This document shows positions 32,158 through 41,098 of a stretch of DNA of 59,625 bases, piece by piece. Position numbers and translations under genes: made by a program. The notes beneath the pieces were generated by a model that worked only from the letters and a program-made list of their open reading frames with translations, ran no database searches and was not told the origin of the DNA. The stretch lies in NCBI GenBank assembly GCA_947589515.1, contig CANQBE010000004.1:1-59625 (forward strand). Reading direction: 5' to 3'. This DNA is from an uncultured Bacilli bacterium (GTDB taxonomy: Bacteria; Bacillota_I; Bacilli_A; RF39; UBA660). Within the stretch, counting starts at the first letter, position 1. Each line of letters begins with the position of its first letter.

Positions 32158-33463
32158 ATTTTGGTTTTTGACAGGAAGTAGTTTAAAGAAAAAATTAAAA
32201 AGTAAATGGTTTCTAGTTGTCAATATTTTATTGTGTATCGTTATCATGGGTGTTATGAATATTGATAGTATTATTAAGGCTTTTGGTGGGGATTTTAATC
32301 AGACCAATGAAATTTTGGTGTTAGATCAAACTGATTATGCTGATCCTATTTTTGAAAAAAATCTAGATGCTTATAATACTACTTTAGATATGCAATATGA
32401 CTTAAAAGTAGAAAAAACGGATTTATCTTTAGAAGCAGCTAAAGAACAAATCAAAGATACTGATAAAGTTCTTGTGGTATTAGATTCTACTGAGGATGAA
32501 TATTTAAAGGCTAGCATTATTAGTGATTCTTATATCGACACGATGTATTATCAACTATTATATCAAGCACTCTCTAGTACGAAAGCTGAAATCGCTTTTT
32601 CTTTAACAAATATTGATCCAACGGAACTACAAAAAGTAACTTCTGTTGTTAGTGTGGATAGGGTCTTTTTAAATGAAGACCAAACTTCGGAAGAAGAAAA
32701 TATGGGAATGATTATGGGTACTGTTTTTCCAACCGTGATTCTACCATTTTTTATCTTAGTTGTTTTCTTAATTCAAATGATTGGTGCAGAAATTAATGAA
32801 GAAAAACAAACTCGTAGTATGGAAGTTATTATTTCTAATGTTAGTCCGAAAACTCATTTCTTTTCTAAGATTGTTGCTAGTAATGCTTTTGTATTATTTC
32901 AAGGATTTTTACTTCTTCTTTATGCTTCGATTGCTCTTTTCCTTCGCAATCAGTTAGCAGTAGGAACAACTTCTAGTATTACATCTGAGATTGGCAATAT
33001 CTGGAATAGTTTAGTAACTAGTGGTTTTGCTAGTAAACTTTATTATATTATTCCTCTTACTCTTGTGTTAATGATTTTATCTTTCCTAACTTATTCTTTA
33101 GTCGCTGGAATTTTAGCTTCTATGACTGTTAGTATGGAAGATTATCAACAAATTCAAACACCAATTATGATGATTTGTTTATTGGGATATTATTTATCGA
33201 TTATGGCAGGAATGTTTGAAGGTAGTACTTTGATTCGTATTCTATCCTATGTACCTTTCTTATCTTGCTTACTTTCTCCAGCGTTATTAGTGATTGGCCA
33301 AATTGGTATTTTGGATGTTATTGTTTCTATTATTATTTTGTGCATCTTTAATTTTGTTCTTATCCGCTATGGTTTAAAGATTTATAAGATTGGAATTTTA
33401 AATTATTCTACTGATAAAATGTGGAGAAAAATTATTAAGGCTGCTAAATCTAAAGAAGTTTAA
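32147..33463 (+). CDS. ABC-2 type permease (NatB-like)
   Basis: A 438-residue membrane partner of the preceding ATPase. There is one span near the N terminus (FLVVNILLCIVIMGVM), then a large extracellular loop (about 45-185). Five or so C-terminal spans include EEKQTRSMEVIISNVSPKTHFFSKI, a hallmark of the ABC-2/NatB family. It should export a small solute, ion or drug using NatA-like ATPase energy. AGGTGA lies 5 bp before the ATG. A terminator follows. Confidence 0.88.
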   Translation: MMNKFWFLTGSSLKKKLKSKWFLVVNILLCIVIMGVMNIDSIIKAFGGDFNQTNEILVLDQTDYADPIFEKNLDAYNTTLDMQYDLKVEKTDLSLEAAKEQIKDTDKVLVVLDSTEDEYLKASIISDSYIDTMYYQLLYQALSSTKAEIAFSLTNIDPTELQKVTSVVSVDRVFLNEDQTSEEENMGMIMGTVFPTVILPFFILVVFLIQMIGAEINEEKQTRSMEVIISNVSPKTHFFSKIVASNAFVLFQGFLLLLYASIALFLRNQLAVGTTSSITSEIGNIWNSLVTSGFASKLYYIIPLTLVLMILSFLTYSLVAGILASMTVSMEDYQQIQTPIMMICLLGYYLSIMAGMFEGSTLIRILSYVPFLSCLLSPALLVIGQIGILDVIVSIIILCIFNFVLIRYGLKIYKIGILNYSTDKMWRKIIKAAKSKEV

Positions 33464-33484
33464 AAAAATAGACTTCTTTTTTTT
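33452..33484 (+). terminator. Terminator of the ABC-2 exporter operon
   Basis: AAAGAAGT (33452-33459) pairs with ACTTCTTT (33472-33479), then T run. Confidence 0.8.
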
Positions 33485-33492
33485 CTGAAATG

Positions 33493-33501
33493 TGGTATAA
33501 T
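33493..33501 (+). promoter_or_regulatory. Extended -10 promoter element
   Basis: TGGTATAAT (33493-33501), 23 bp before the next ATG, with AGGTGG between. Confidence 0.6.
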
Positions 33502-33524
33502 AGTAAACATTCTTAGGTGGTTTT

Positions 33525-34439
33525 ATGGATAAAAAAGAAATTTTTACTTATTTTAAAAATAATAGTTCTTATTTTAAGGAGATATCGCAAGAAGACATTT
33601 CGGTATTAGAAAATTTAGAAGCAGATGAATTAGGAGTCATGAATCCTGTTATTTTTCAAATTACACCATTACTGCAACAAATCTGTCGTTTTGCACTGAT
33701 ACCTAATGCTTTATATTCTACAGAAGTCGAAGAAATGATGGATGTTGTTTCTAGTCCTTCCTTTGAAAATACGATAGAAGACATTTTAGAATTTACCGAT
33801 TACTGTTCTTGTTATGTAGATTTCTTATCTTCTTTAGATTGTCATCATCCTTGTGTCATGAATGCAGTCAATTCTTTAGCGCATATGTATTATTATAATC
33901 AAGTGCAAGATACTGTTTGTGACTTGATTAGTTGCACAGAAGATGTCTTTCAAAATGATTTAATCAATTGTGTTCATGATACTGATGAAAAATTATTAAA
34001 TATTGTGGATTTTCTTTTTAATCGTTTGAAAAAACAAATCAAACAAAATTTGAATTCTAAAGAAACTATTTTAAAATTATTGGTAGATTATGTTCAAAAC
34101 AAACTATTACTTTGTGGTATGTTTGGAGTTTCTGATCCACATTTACAGAAAGAAAACGCCATTTATTATATCGATAATCATTATATTTATTTTGCGAATC
34201 AAAATTCGATATATCCAGGATATCAAGAATCGACTTTTCAATTTTTAAATTGTTTTTCTCAATTGATGCAAAAAGTAGAAAAGTATCAAGATTACTATTA
34301 TGGTGGTAGTGATGATGAGACTTCTGATTTAATTATTCAATTACAGAACTCATATTCTTTATATGAATCTTATCGTTATAAATATTTAAAAGATTCTTAT
34401 CGAGAACAACGATTATTAGAAAAATGTAAGAAAATGTAA
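33525..34439 (+). CDS. Hypothetical helical protein (304 aa)
   Basis: I do not recognise it. It is soluble and mostly helical, with seven scattered Cys and His-rich bits (LDCHHPCVMNA). The tail is highly charged (LKDSYREQRLLEKCKKM). It is flanked by its own promoter and terminator and so is not part of either ABC operon. No signal, membrane span or catalytic motif is seen. Confidence 0.6.
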   Translation: MDKKEIFTYFKNNSSYFKEISQEDISVLENLEADELGVMNPVIFQITPLLQQICRFALIPNALYSTEVEEMMDVVSSPSFENTIEDILEFTDYCSCYVDFLSSLDCHHPCVMNAVNSLAHMYYYNQVQDTVCDLISCTEDVFQNDLINCVHDTDEKLLNIVDFLFNRLKKQIKQNLNSKETILKLLVDYVQNKLLLCGMFGVSDPHLQKENAIYYIDNHYIYFANQNSIYPGYQESTFQFLNCFSQLMQKVEKYQDYYYGGSDDETSDLIIQLQNSYSLYESYRYKYLKDSYREQRLLEKCKKM

Positions 34440-34441
34440 AT

Positions 34442-34477
34442 AAAAAGAAAGAAATTTAGTTATTCTTTCTTTTTTTC
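34442..34477 (+). terminator. Terminator
   Basis: AAAGAAAGAA (34444-34453) pairs with TTCTTTCTTT (34463-34472), then T run. Confidence 0.85.
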
Positions 34478-34512
34478 AGTATAATATTAATAGACCGATG
34501 GAGGAGGTTATC

Positions 34513-36807
34513 ATGTTAGAATTAAAAAAGATTAGTAAAAGCTATCAAACAGGTAGTTTTGTACAGCAGGCATTAAAAGATGTTTCGATTGAATTTAGAA
34601 ATAATGAATTCGTAGCTATTTTAGGTGCCAGTGGTAGTGGAAAGACAACATTATTAAATATTATTGGTGGATTAGATCGATATGATAGTGGAGATTTGAT
34701 TATCAATAATAAATCGACTAAAAAATTTAAAAGTATCGATTGGGATCGTTATCGTAATAATTGTGTTGGTTTTATTTTTCAAAACTATAACTTAATTCCT
34801 CATATTAGCATTTTAGATAATGTAGAAATGGGAATGACCTTAAGTGGAGTTAGTAGCAAAGAAAGAAGTAAAAGAGCAAAAGAAGCTTTAAAAAAAGTAG
34901 GATTATTAGAACATGCTCATAAAAAACCAAATCAATTATCTGGTGGGCAAATGCAAAGAGTAGCTATTGCTCGTGCTTTAGTGAATAATCCTGATATTAT
35001 TTTAGCAGATGAACCAACAGGTGCCTTAGATACCAAAACTAGTATTCAAATTATGGATTTAATTCAAGAGATTGCCAAAGATAAATTAGTCATTATGGTT
35101 ACGCATAATCCTGAGTTAGCACATGAATATGCAACGAGAATTATTGAGTTTCAAGATGGAAAAAAATTAAGTGATTCTAATCCTATCAAAAAAGAAGAAC
35201 AAGATACTTCTACTTTGAAAATTCGAAAGACCGCTATGAGTTTTGCGACTGCCCTAAAATTATCTTTTAATAATATTAAGACTAAGAAAGGTAGAACGTT
35301 ATTAACTGCTTTTGCATCTAGTATTGGTATTATTGGAATTGGATTAATTCTATCTTTATCAAATGGTTTTAAAATTGAAGTAGATCGCTTTGAAAGAGAT
35401 TCTTTATCACAAGCTCCTATTATTATTAGTACACAGGCTATGAATATGGATGAAGAAACGATGGAAAAAATATCTACTAATAATCATTTAGAAAAATATC
35501 CAACAGAAGAAAAAGTATTTGTACAAGATGATGTTGTCCAAACGATGTTACATACTAATATTCTTTCTGATGAATATTTAAATTACATCAAGAAGATGGA
35601 TTCCAAAAATTTAGCAGGAATTTCTTATCAGACAACTACTGGATTTACGATTATCAACCACAGTAGTGATGGTTATCAATTAGTAGCAGGTAGTAGTTAT
35701 TGGACTATTCTACCAACCAATCCTAATCAAAATGAAAATGGTATTGTGGAAGATAATTATGATATTTTGGCAGGATCAATCGATGAGTCCGTTCCTGGTT
35801 TGATTTTACAAGTAGATAATAAAAATCAAATTTATGAGTCTACCTTAAAAGCATTGGGGTTATCAGGAAAAGAGGTAACTTTCCATGATATTTTAAATCA
35901 GGAATTAAAAGTAGTTTTTAATGATGATTACTATATTCAATATGGAGAAGCTTTTGTACCGAGTCAAGATTTAGAAAAATTATATCATAGTGACCATAGT
36001 GTTACTTTAAAAGTGCAAGCTATTATTCGTGGAAAAGAAGATAAAGAAATGCTAACTAGTGGTAGTGGTATTGCCTATACAAATTCATTAACGGAGTTAG
36101 TAATTTCTAAAAATAAAGATTCTAAAATTGTTCGTATGCAACAAGAAAAAGATTATAATGTTTTAACCAATCAACCATTTGATAATAGTAGTATGAGCAC
36201 TAATACGAAAGATACCATATTAGGATATTTAGGAGCTGAAGTAGCACCTAGTATTATTTATCTATATCCAAAAGATTTTGATTCTAAGGAAGAGATTACT
36301 TCTTATTTAGATCAATATAATCAAGGTAAAGAGGAAAAAGATACCGTTCAATATACTGATATGGCTGCTATGATATCTAGTTTATCTGGTAATATTATGG
36401 ATGCTATTACTGTAGTACTAGTTGCCTTTTCTTCTATTTCACTGATTGTATCTAGTATTATGATAGCCATTATTACTTATATTTCTGTTCTTGAAAGAAT
36501 TAAAGAAATTGGTATATTAAGAGCACTTGGTGCTAGAAAGAAAGATATTAAACGAGTATTTAATGCTGAAACTTTTATTATTGGATTATGTAGTGGTTTA
36601 CTTGGTATTTTAATTGCCTATTTATTAACGATTCCGGTTAATCAAATTATCGAGAATTTATCAGGTCTTCCTAATGTTGCGAAATTAAATATCATCCATG
36701 CTATCATTCTAATTATTATTAATGTGATTCTAACTATGATAGGAGGAGCTATTCCTGCTAAAATGGCAAGTAAAAAAGATCCAGTGGAAGCTTTAAGAAC
36801 AGAGTAA
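34513..36807 (+). CDS. MacB-like ABC transporter, ATPase fused to FtsX-type permease
   Basis: A 764-residue fusion. Residues 1-225 form a LolD/MacB-type ATPase with [26 protein letters not shown] and [10 protein letters not shown]. One span at about 255-280 precedes a large extracytoplasmic domain (about 285-610). Three spans follow (about 620-760) with [19 protein letters not shown] and PVEALR of the FtsX/MacB family. Such mechanotransmission systems act on envelope substrates or antimicrobial peptides rather than pumping a small solute. AGGAGG sets the ATG at 34513. A terminator follows. Confidence 0.9.
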   Translation: MLELKKISKSYQTGSFVQQALKDVSIEFRNNEFVAILGASGSGKTTLLNIIGGLDRYDSGDLIINNKSTKKFKSIDWDRYRNNCVGFIFQNYNLIPHISILDNVEMGMTLSGVSSKERSKRAKEALKKVGLLEHAHKKPNQLSGGQMQRVAIARALVNNPDIILADEPTGALDTKTSIQIMDLIQEIAKDKLVIMVTHNPELAHEYATRIIEFQDGKKLSDSNPIKKEEQDTSTLKIRKTAMSFATALKLSFNNIKTKKGRTLLTAFASSIGIIGIGLILSLSNGFKIEVDRFERDSLSQAPIIISTQAMNMDEETMEKISTNNHLEKYPTEEKVFVQDDVVQTMLHTNILSDEYLNYIKKMDSKNLAGISYQTTTGFTIINHSSDGYQLVAGSSYWTILPTNPNQNENGIVEDNYDILAGSIDESVPGLILQVDNKNQIYESTLKALGLSGKEVTFHDILNQELKVVFNDDYYIQYGEAFVPSQDLEKLYHSDHSVTLKVQAIIRGKEDKEMLTSGSGIAYTNSLTELVISKNKDSKIVRMQQEKDYNVLTNQPFDNSSMSTNTKDTILGYLGAEVAPSIIYLYPKDFDSKEEITSYLDQYNQGKEEKDTVQYTDMAAMISSLSGNIMDAITVVLVAFSSISLIVSSIMIAIITYISVLERIKEIGILRALGARKKDIKRVFNAETFIIGLCSGLLGILIAYLLTIPVNQIIENLSGLPNVAKLNIIHAIILIIINVILTMIGGAIPAKMASKKDPVEALRTE

Positions 36808-36824
36808 CATTCAATATAAATTTA

Positions 36825-36855
36825 AAAATCCATTTTTCAATAGTGGATTTTTTTT
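36825..36855 (+). terminator. Terminator
   Basis: AAAATCCA (36825-36832) pairs with TGGATTTT (36844-36851), then T run. Confidence 0.85.
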
Positions 36856-36862
36856 GTTTCCA

Positions 36863-36891
36863 TTGACAAATTTTATGAGAAAAGATAAAAT
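36863..36891 (+). promoter_or_regulatory. Promoter of the giant pilin-headed repeat gene
   Basis: TTGACA (36863-36868), 17 bp and TAAAAT (36886-36891). AGGGTGA follows at the ribosome site. Confidence 0.85.
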
Positions 36892-36916
36892 GAAATTATA
36901 AAATAGGGTGAAGAGT

Positions 36917-39900
36917 ATGGAAAGTAAAAAAGTAAAAAGTAAAAAAGGATTTACATTAATAGAATTATTGGCAGTCATTATTATTATAGGAATTTTATTA
37001 GCAATTGCGGTTCCTGGTATCTCTAGATATTTAAGAAAAGGAACTACAGAATATTATCATCAATTGGAGGATAGTCTTTTGTTAGCAGGAAGAGATTATC
37101 TAGATGATTATCGTACTTTATATCCAACGGAAATTGGAAATGTAACGGTAGTAGATTTAGACGAATTAGTAACAAATCAAAAAGTAGATGAAGTAGTAGA
37201 TAGCAATGGAAATACTTGTAGTGGAAAAATTATTGCCAGAAAAGTTAAGCAAGATCAGTATGAGTATTATAGTTGCTTAATATGTGATGGTTATCAAACA
37301 GTCAGTGAAAACTGTAATTATACAGAAGATGATAATATTACACCAGAGACTAAAAATTATAAAATTGTGGTAGACCAAGAGCAATATACAGTAGAGCAAG
37401 GACAAGAGTTTGAAGTACCAAAGGCAAAAGTATATTATTTTGATGAATTAGAAACAGATAGTTTAACTGGTAATCCTAGAATCATTGATACGAATACATT
37501 GGGAACTACTACTGTAACATACTCTTATAAAGGACAGAAGAAAAGTATTACTGTAACTGTAGTAGATAAAGTAAAACCAAGTATTCCACAAGTAGTATTA
37601 AGATATGATAATAGCAAAGGAAGAAGCTATAAAGGAGAATGGTATCGAAGTAATATTTATGTAGAATATAGCTCAACGGATTATACGAAAAAGAATCTAG
37701 AAGGAAGCGGAGTTGCTTATTATGAAGTTAGTAGTGATAATAAGAGTTGGAAGAAGCTAACTGCAAATTATCAAATTCATAGTGATAATGGTAACTTTAC
37801 GTATTATGTAAGAAGTGTAGATCAAGCAGGAAATACTAGTGACAGTAATAGTTATAATGTGAAGATTGATAAAGCAAAACCAAGTTGTGAGATTGTAGTA
37901 ACAGGAACGAAAACAACTCCACAAAATGAATGGTATGTCGGAAATGTCACACTGAAATTAAGTGTAACACCAACTGCCAGTGGAGTATTAAAATCGACTT
38001 TAAGTAAAGAAAGTATTACTGAAAATACAGAAGGAACACAAGTAACAGGAAGTGTAACAAGTGTAGCAGGAATCGTAGGAACTTGTGATGTAACGATTAA
38101 ACTAGATAAAAATACACCAAGTGCACCAGTGTTTGCAGCAAATGATACCATTGGAAGTGGAAGTTGGCATAAGGCAGATACTACATTATCATTAAGTGGA
38201 AGTAGTTCTATTAGTAAAATTACTTACTATCTTGATACGAATAGTAATCCAACAACTGCCAGAAATAGTTTAAAAATTACAAATAATACTGCTACAACTA
38301 AATATTATGCGAAAGCATGTAATGGAGCAGGAACTTGTAGTAGTGTTACAAGTTATGAATTAAAATTAGATAAATCAACGCCAGCAACACCAGTTTTAAC
38401 AGCAGCAGATGGAAAGGCAAGTGGAAGTTGGCATACTGCAAATACGACATTAAATGCGGGTGGAAGTACTGCAATTAGTGGAATTACCTACTATATAGAT
38501 GCAAGTAGCAATCCAACAATCAAACGAGATAGTATTACGATTACAGAAAATACAGCTTCAACTAAATACTATGTAAAAGCATGTAGTGGATCTGGAATTT
38601 GTAGTAGTGTTGGAAGTTACGACTTAAAATTAGATAAATCAACACCAGCCAAACCTTCTTTAGCAGCTGCTGATGGAATTGGAAGTGGAAGTTGGCATAA
38701 AGCAGATACAACGTTAACAGCAAGTGGAAGTAGTTCAACAAGTGGAATTACTTACTACTTAGATACCAATAGTAATCCAACAACCGCAACAAGTAGTGTA
38801 AAAATTACGAATAATACAGGCTCAACTACTTATTATGCAAAAGCATGTAATGGAGCAGGAACTTGTAGTAGTGTTGCAAGTTATGAATTAAAATTAGATA
38901 AATCAACACCTCAGTGTAGTGTTGTAGTAGCAACAGGAACAGCAGGAAGTGGTGGATGGTATAAGAGTGATATTACTTTAAAACTACAAATTACCGAAAC
39001 GACTAGTGGAGTATTAAAATCAACTTTAAGTAAAAATAGTATTACTGAAAATACGAAAGAACAGGTAGTAACGGGAAGTGTAACAAGTAATGCAGGAATC
39101 GTAGGAACCTGTAGTGCTACCTTTAAAGTAGATAAGCAAACACCAGCAACCCCAGTTTTAACAGCAACCGATGGAAAGACAAGTGGAAGTTGGCATACAG
39201 CAAATACGACTTTAAATGCAAGTGGAAGTAGTGCCATTAGTAATGTTACTTATTATATAGATGCAAGTAGCAATCCAACAACTGCAAGAAATAGTATTAC
39301 GATTACAGAAAATACAGCTTCAACTACATACTATGTAAAAGCATGTAGTGGATCAGGAATTTGTAGTAATGTTGGAAGTTATGAATTAAAATTAGATAAA
39401 TCAACACCAGCAAAACCATCTTTAGCAGCAAATGATAGCATAGGAAGTGGAAGTTGGCATAAAGCAGATACAACGTTAACAGCAAGTGGAAGTAGTTCAA
39501 CAAGTGGAATTACTTACTACTTAGATACCAATAGTAATCCAACAACCGCAACAAGTAGTGTAAAAATTACTGCAAATACAGGTTCAACTACTTATTATGC
39601 CAAAGCATGTAATGGAGTAGGAACTTGTAGTCAAATCGTCAGCTATGAGTTAAAATTAGATAAATCAACACCAGCAACACCAGTTTTAACAGCATCAGAT
39701 GGAAAGGCAAGTGGAAGTTGGCATACTGCAAATACGACATTAAATGCAAGTGGAAGTAGTGCCATTAGTAATGTTACATATTATATAGATGCAAGTAGCA
39801 ATCCAACAACCTCAAGAAGTAGTATACAAATTACTGCAAATACAGCTTCAACTACTTATTATGCAAAAGCATGTAGTGGATCAGGAATTTGTAGTAGTGT

Positions 39901-40726
39901 TGCAAGTTATAATTTGAAGTTAGATAAGACAGCACCAACTGTAACTGCCAAAGCTGCAAATAATAATATCACGACAGCAACTAATGCTAGTATTCAAAGT
40001 TACTTTACCATTACTACCAGTGGTCCTAGTGGTGGAAGTACTGTATGTAAAGTAGGAACAAAAACTGTTTCTAATACGAATAATTTATCTCAAGGTTTAA
40101 ATACTGTTGTTTGTACAACAACCAGTGGAAGTGGATTAACAGCAAGTGCATCGACTATATTCCATCACAAATATACAGCTACAGGTAGTTGTACGAATGG
40201 TGGACAACTTCAAAATAATAATGCTTGTTATTATGCCAATAATGGTGGCATTTGTGGTACTACTTGTCATTATGGATGTGATACGGTATGGAATCCTTGT
40301 CATTCAGGAAGCCCTAATGAATGTCAGGGTGGTTATACCAGTACTTGTTATAATACTTGTAGTGGATCGTTTAATACTCCTAATTATCCTTCCTCTGTTT
40401 CTTCTGCTTGTGGTCTATCTTGTTCAGGAAAAAGCAATTGTTCTTGTAGTTGTCCATCTGGTCCCAATGGTGCTGCTTTAAACTGTACATATACTTATTC
40501 ATGTAATCCTTATTCATGTGGTTGGAATAGTTGTGCTACCACTAAAAATACATGTGTGGGTGCCAATGAACAGCAAAATTGTGATAACTGTAAAACTAGA
40601 TCTGACAATTCATGTACCAAAACAGATTCTACTTATTTAAAATATTCTTGCCCAACGGCAGGTGTAAATGGTAATACTGGAGCTAGTATTAATGCCACTG
40701 TTAGTGGATCCGAGTGTATTTTTTAA
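36917..40726 (+). CDS. Giant pilin-headed Ig-like repeat surface protein
   Basis: A 1269-residue protein. The N terminus KKGFTLIELLAVIIIIGILLAIA is a type IV prepilin leader and helix. A CLIC-containing pilin domain follows (to about 135), then a Bacterial-Ig-like domain. Three further sections are two B-type domains with SGVLKSTLSK and six 87-residue repeats with GSWHxAxTTL, TYYxDxxSNP and KACxGxGxC. The last 240 or so residues are very Cys-rich. It would be processed like a pilin and displayed as a long adhesive filament or tip protein. It is monocistronic. The GTG at 36908 is rejected for ATG 36917. Confidence 0.82.
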   Translation: MESKKVKSKKGFTLIELLAVIIIIGILLAIAVPGISRYLRKGTTEYYHQLEDSLLLAGRDYLDDYRTLYPTEIGNVTVVDLDELVTNQKVDEVVDSNGNTCSGKIIARKVKQDQYEYYSCLICDGYQTVSENCNYTEDDNITPETKNYKIVVDQEQYTVEQGQEFEVPKAKVYYFDELETDSLTGNPRIIDTNTLGTTTVTYSYKGQKKSITVTVVDKVKPSIPQVVLRYDNSKGRSYKGEWYRSNIYVEYSSTDYTKKNLEGSGVAYYEVSSDNKSWKKLTANYQIHSDNGNFTYYVRSVDQAGNTSDSNSYNVKIDKAKPSCEIVVTGTKTTPQNEWYVGNVTLKLSVTPTASGVLKSTLSKESITENTEGTQVTGSVTSVAGIVGTCDVTIKLDKNTPSAPVFAANDTIGSGSWHKADTTLSLSGSSSISKITYYLDTNSNPTTARNSLKITNNTATTKYYAKACNGAGTCSSVTSYELKLDKSTPATPVLTAADGKASGSWHTANTTLNAGGSTAISGITYYIDASSNPTIKRDSITITENTASTKYYVKACSGSGICSSVGSYDLKLDKSTPAKPSLAAADGIGSGSWHKADTTLTASGSSSTSGITYYLDTNSNPTTATSSVKITNNTGSTTYYAKACNGAGTCSSVASYELKLDKSTPQCSVVVATGTAGSGGWYKSDITLKLQITETTSGVLKSTLSKNSITENTKEQVVTGSVTSNAGIVGTCSATFKVDKQTPATPVLTATDGKTSGSWHTANTTLNASGSSAISNVTYYIDASSNPTTARNSITITENTASTTYYVKACSGSGICSNVGSYELKLDKSTPAKPSLAANDSIGSGSWHKADTTLTASGSSSTSGITYYLDTNSNPTTATSSVKITANTGSTTYYAKACNGVGTCSQIVSYELKLDKSTPATPVLTASDGKASGSWHTANTTLNASGSSAISNVTYYIDASSNPTTSRSSIQITANTASTTYYAKACSGSGICSSVASYNLKLDKTAPTVTAKAANNNITTATNASIQSYFTITTSGPSGGSTVCKVGTKTVSNTNNLSQGLNTVVCTTTSGSGLTASASTIFHHKYTATGSCTNGGQLQNNNACYYANNGGICGTTCHYGCDTVWNPCHSGSPNECQGGYTSTCYNTCSGSFNTPNYPSSVSSACGLSCSGKSNCSCSCPSGPNGAALNCTYTYSCNPYSCGWNSCATTKNTCVGANEQQNCDNCKTRSDNSCTKTDSTYLKYSCPTAGVNGNTGASINATVSGSECIF
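38110..39929 (+). repeat. Six tandem Ig-like repeats, alternating two subtypes
   Basis: Repeat units of about 261 bp alternate between an HKADTT/YYLDTNS subtype (units 1, 3, 5) and an HTANTT/YYIDASS subtype (2, 4, 6). Long stretches between same-type units are nearly identical in DNA. A different B-type domain (about 38905-39135) separates units 3 and 4, and a second B-type domain precedes unit 1. This suggests block duplication and possible copy-number variation. Confidence 0.85.
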
Positions 40727-40741
40727 TCCTGATTTTATATT

Positions 40742-40776
40742 AAAACCTTAATTCAAATACGAATTAAGGTTTTTTC
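40742..40776. terminator. Strong bidirectional terminator
   Basis: AAAACCTTAATTC (40742-40754) and GAATTAAGGTTTT (40761-40773) form a 13-bp stem with loop AAATAC, with a T run on both strands. It separates convergent genes. Confidence 0.93.
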
Positions 40777-40780
40777 TTTT

Positions 40781-41029
40781 TTAAATATATTTTTGATATT
40801 TTTGATATAATTTTATAATTTCTAAATAAGTATTTTCACTGACATCTTTTTTTAATTTTTCCCAGGTTTCTTGTTTATTATCAAAAAAATCTTCCCAGTA
40901 ATTTTTAATATAAAAATAAATTGTGTCTATTTCTTTATCACTCACTTGATAGTTATTATTTTCTATATATTTAATGATGTCTTCCTTTTTTAATTTTTCA
41001 ATATATCCTTTTAATAATTGTTTATACAT
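40781..41029 (-). CDS. Small helical protein of unknown function (82 aa)
   Basis: A soluble, charged helical protein beginning MYKQLLKGYIEKL. The pattern of a helix-turn entry (KEDIIKYIENNN), then IYFYIKNYWEDFF and a C-terminal helix, vaguely recalls DUF2624 proteins of Bacilli, but I cannot confirm this. AGGAGG (complement of 41034-41039 region) precedes the ATG. It is convergent with the giant surface protein gene and divergent from the PBP gene. Confidence 0.6.
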   Translation of the reverse strand: MYKQLLKGYIEKLKKEDIIKYIENNNYQVSDKEIDTIYFYIKNYWEDFFDNKQETWEKLKKDVSENTYLEIIKLYQKYQKYI

Positions 41030-41098
41030 AAAAACCTCCTATTTAAAATATATGTAAGTTTTCTAAAAAATAATACAAACTAATATTAGGTGATTATT

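Noticed and set aside
38110..39929. Possible CRISPR-like or satellite repeat array
   Set aside because: The repeats lie in one open reading frame, differ by codon-level changes and encode Ig-like domains.
40781..41029. DUF2624/YqfT identity for the 82-residue protein
   Set aside because: Only helix pattern agrees; no diagnostic residues. Left as unknown.
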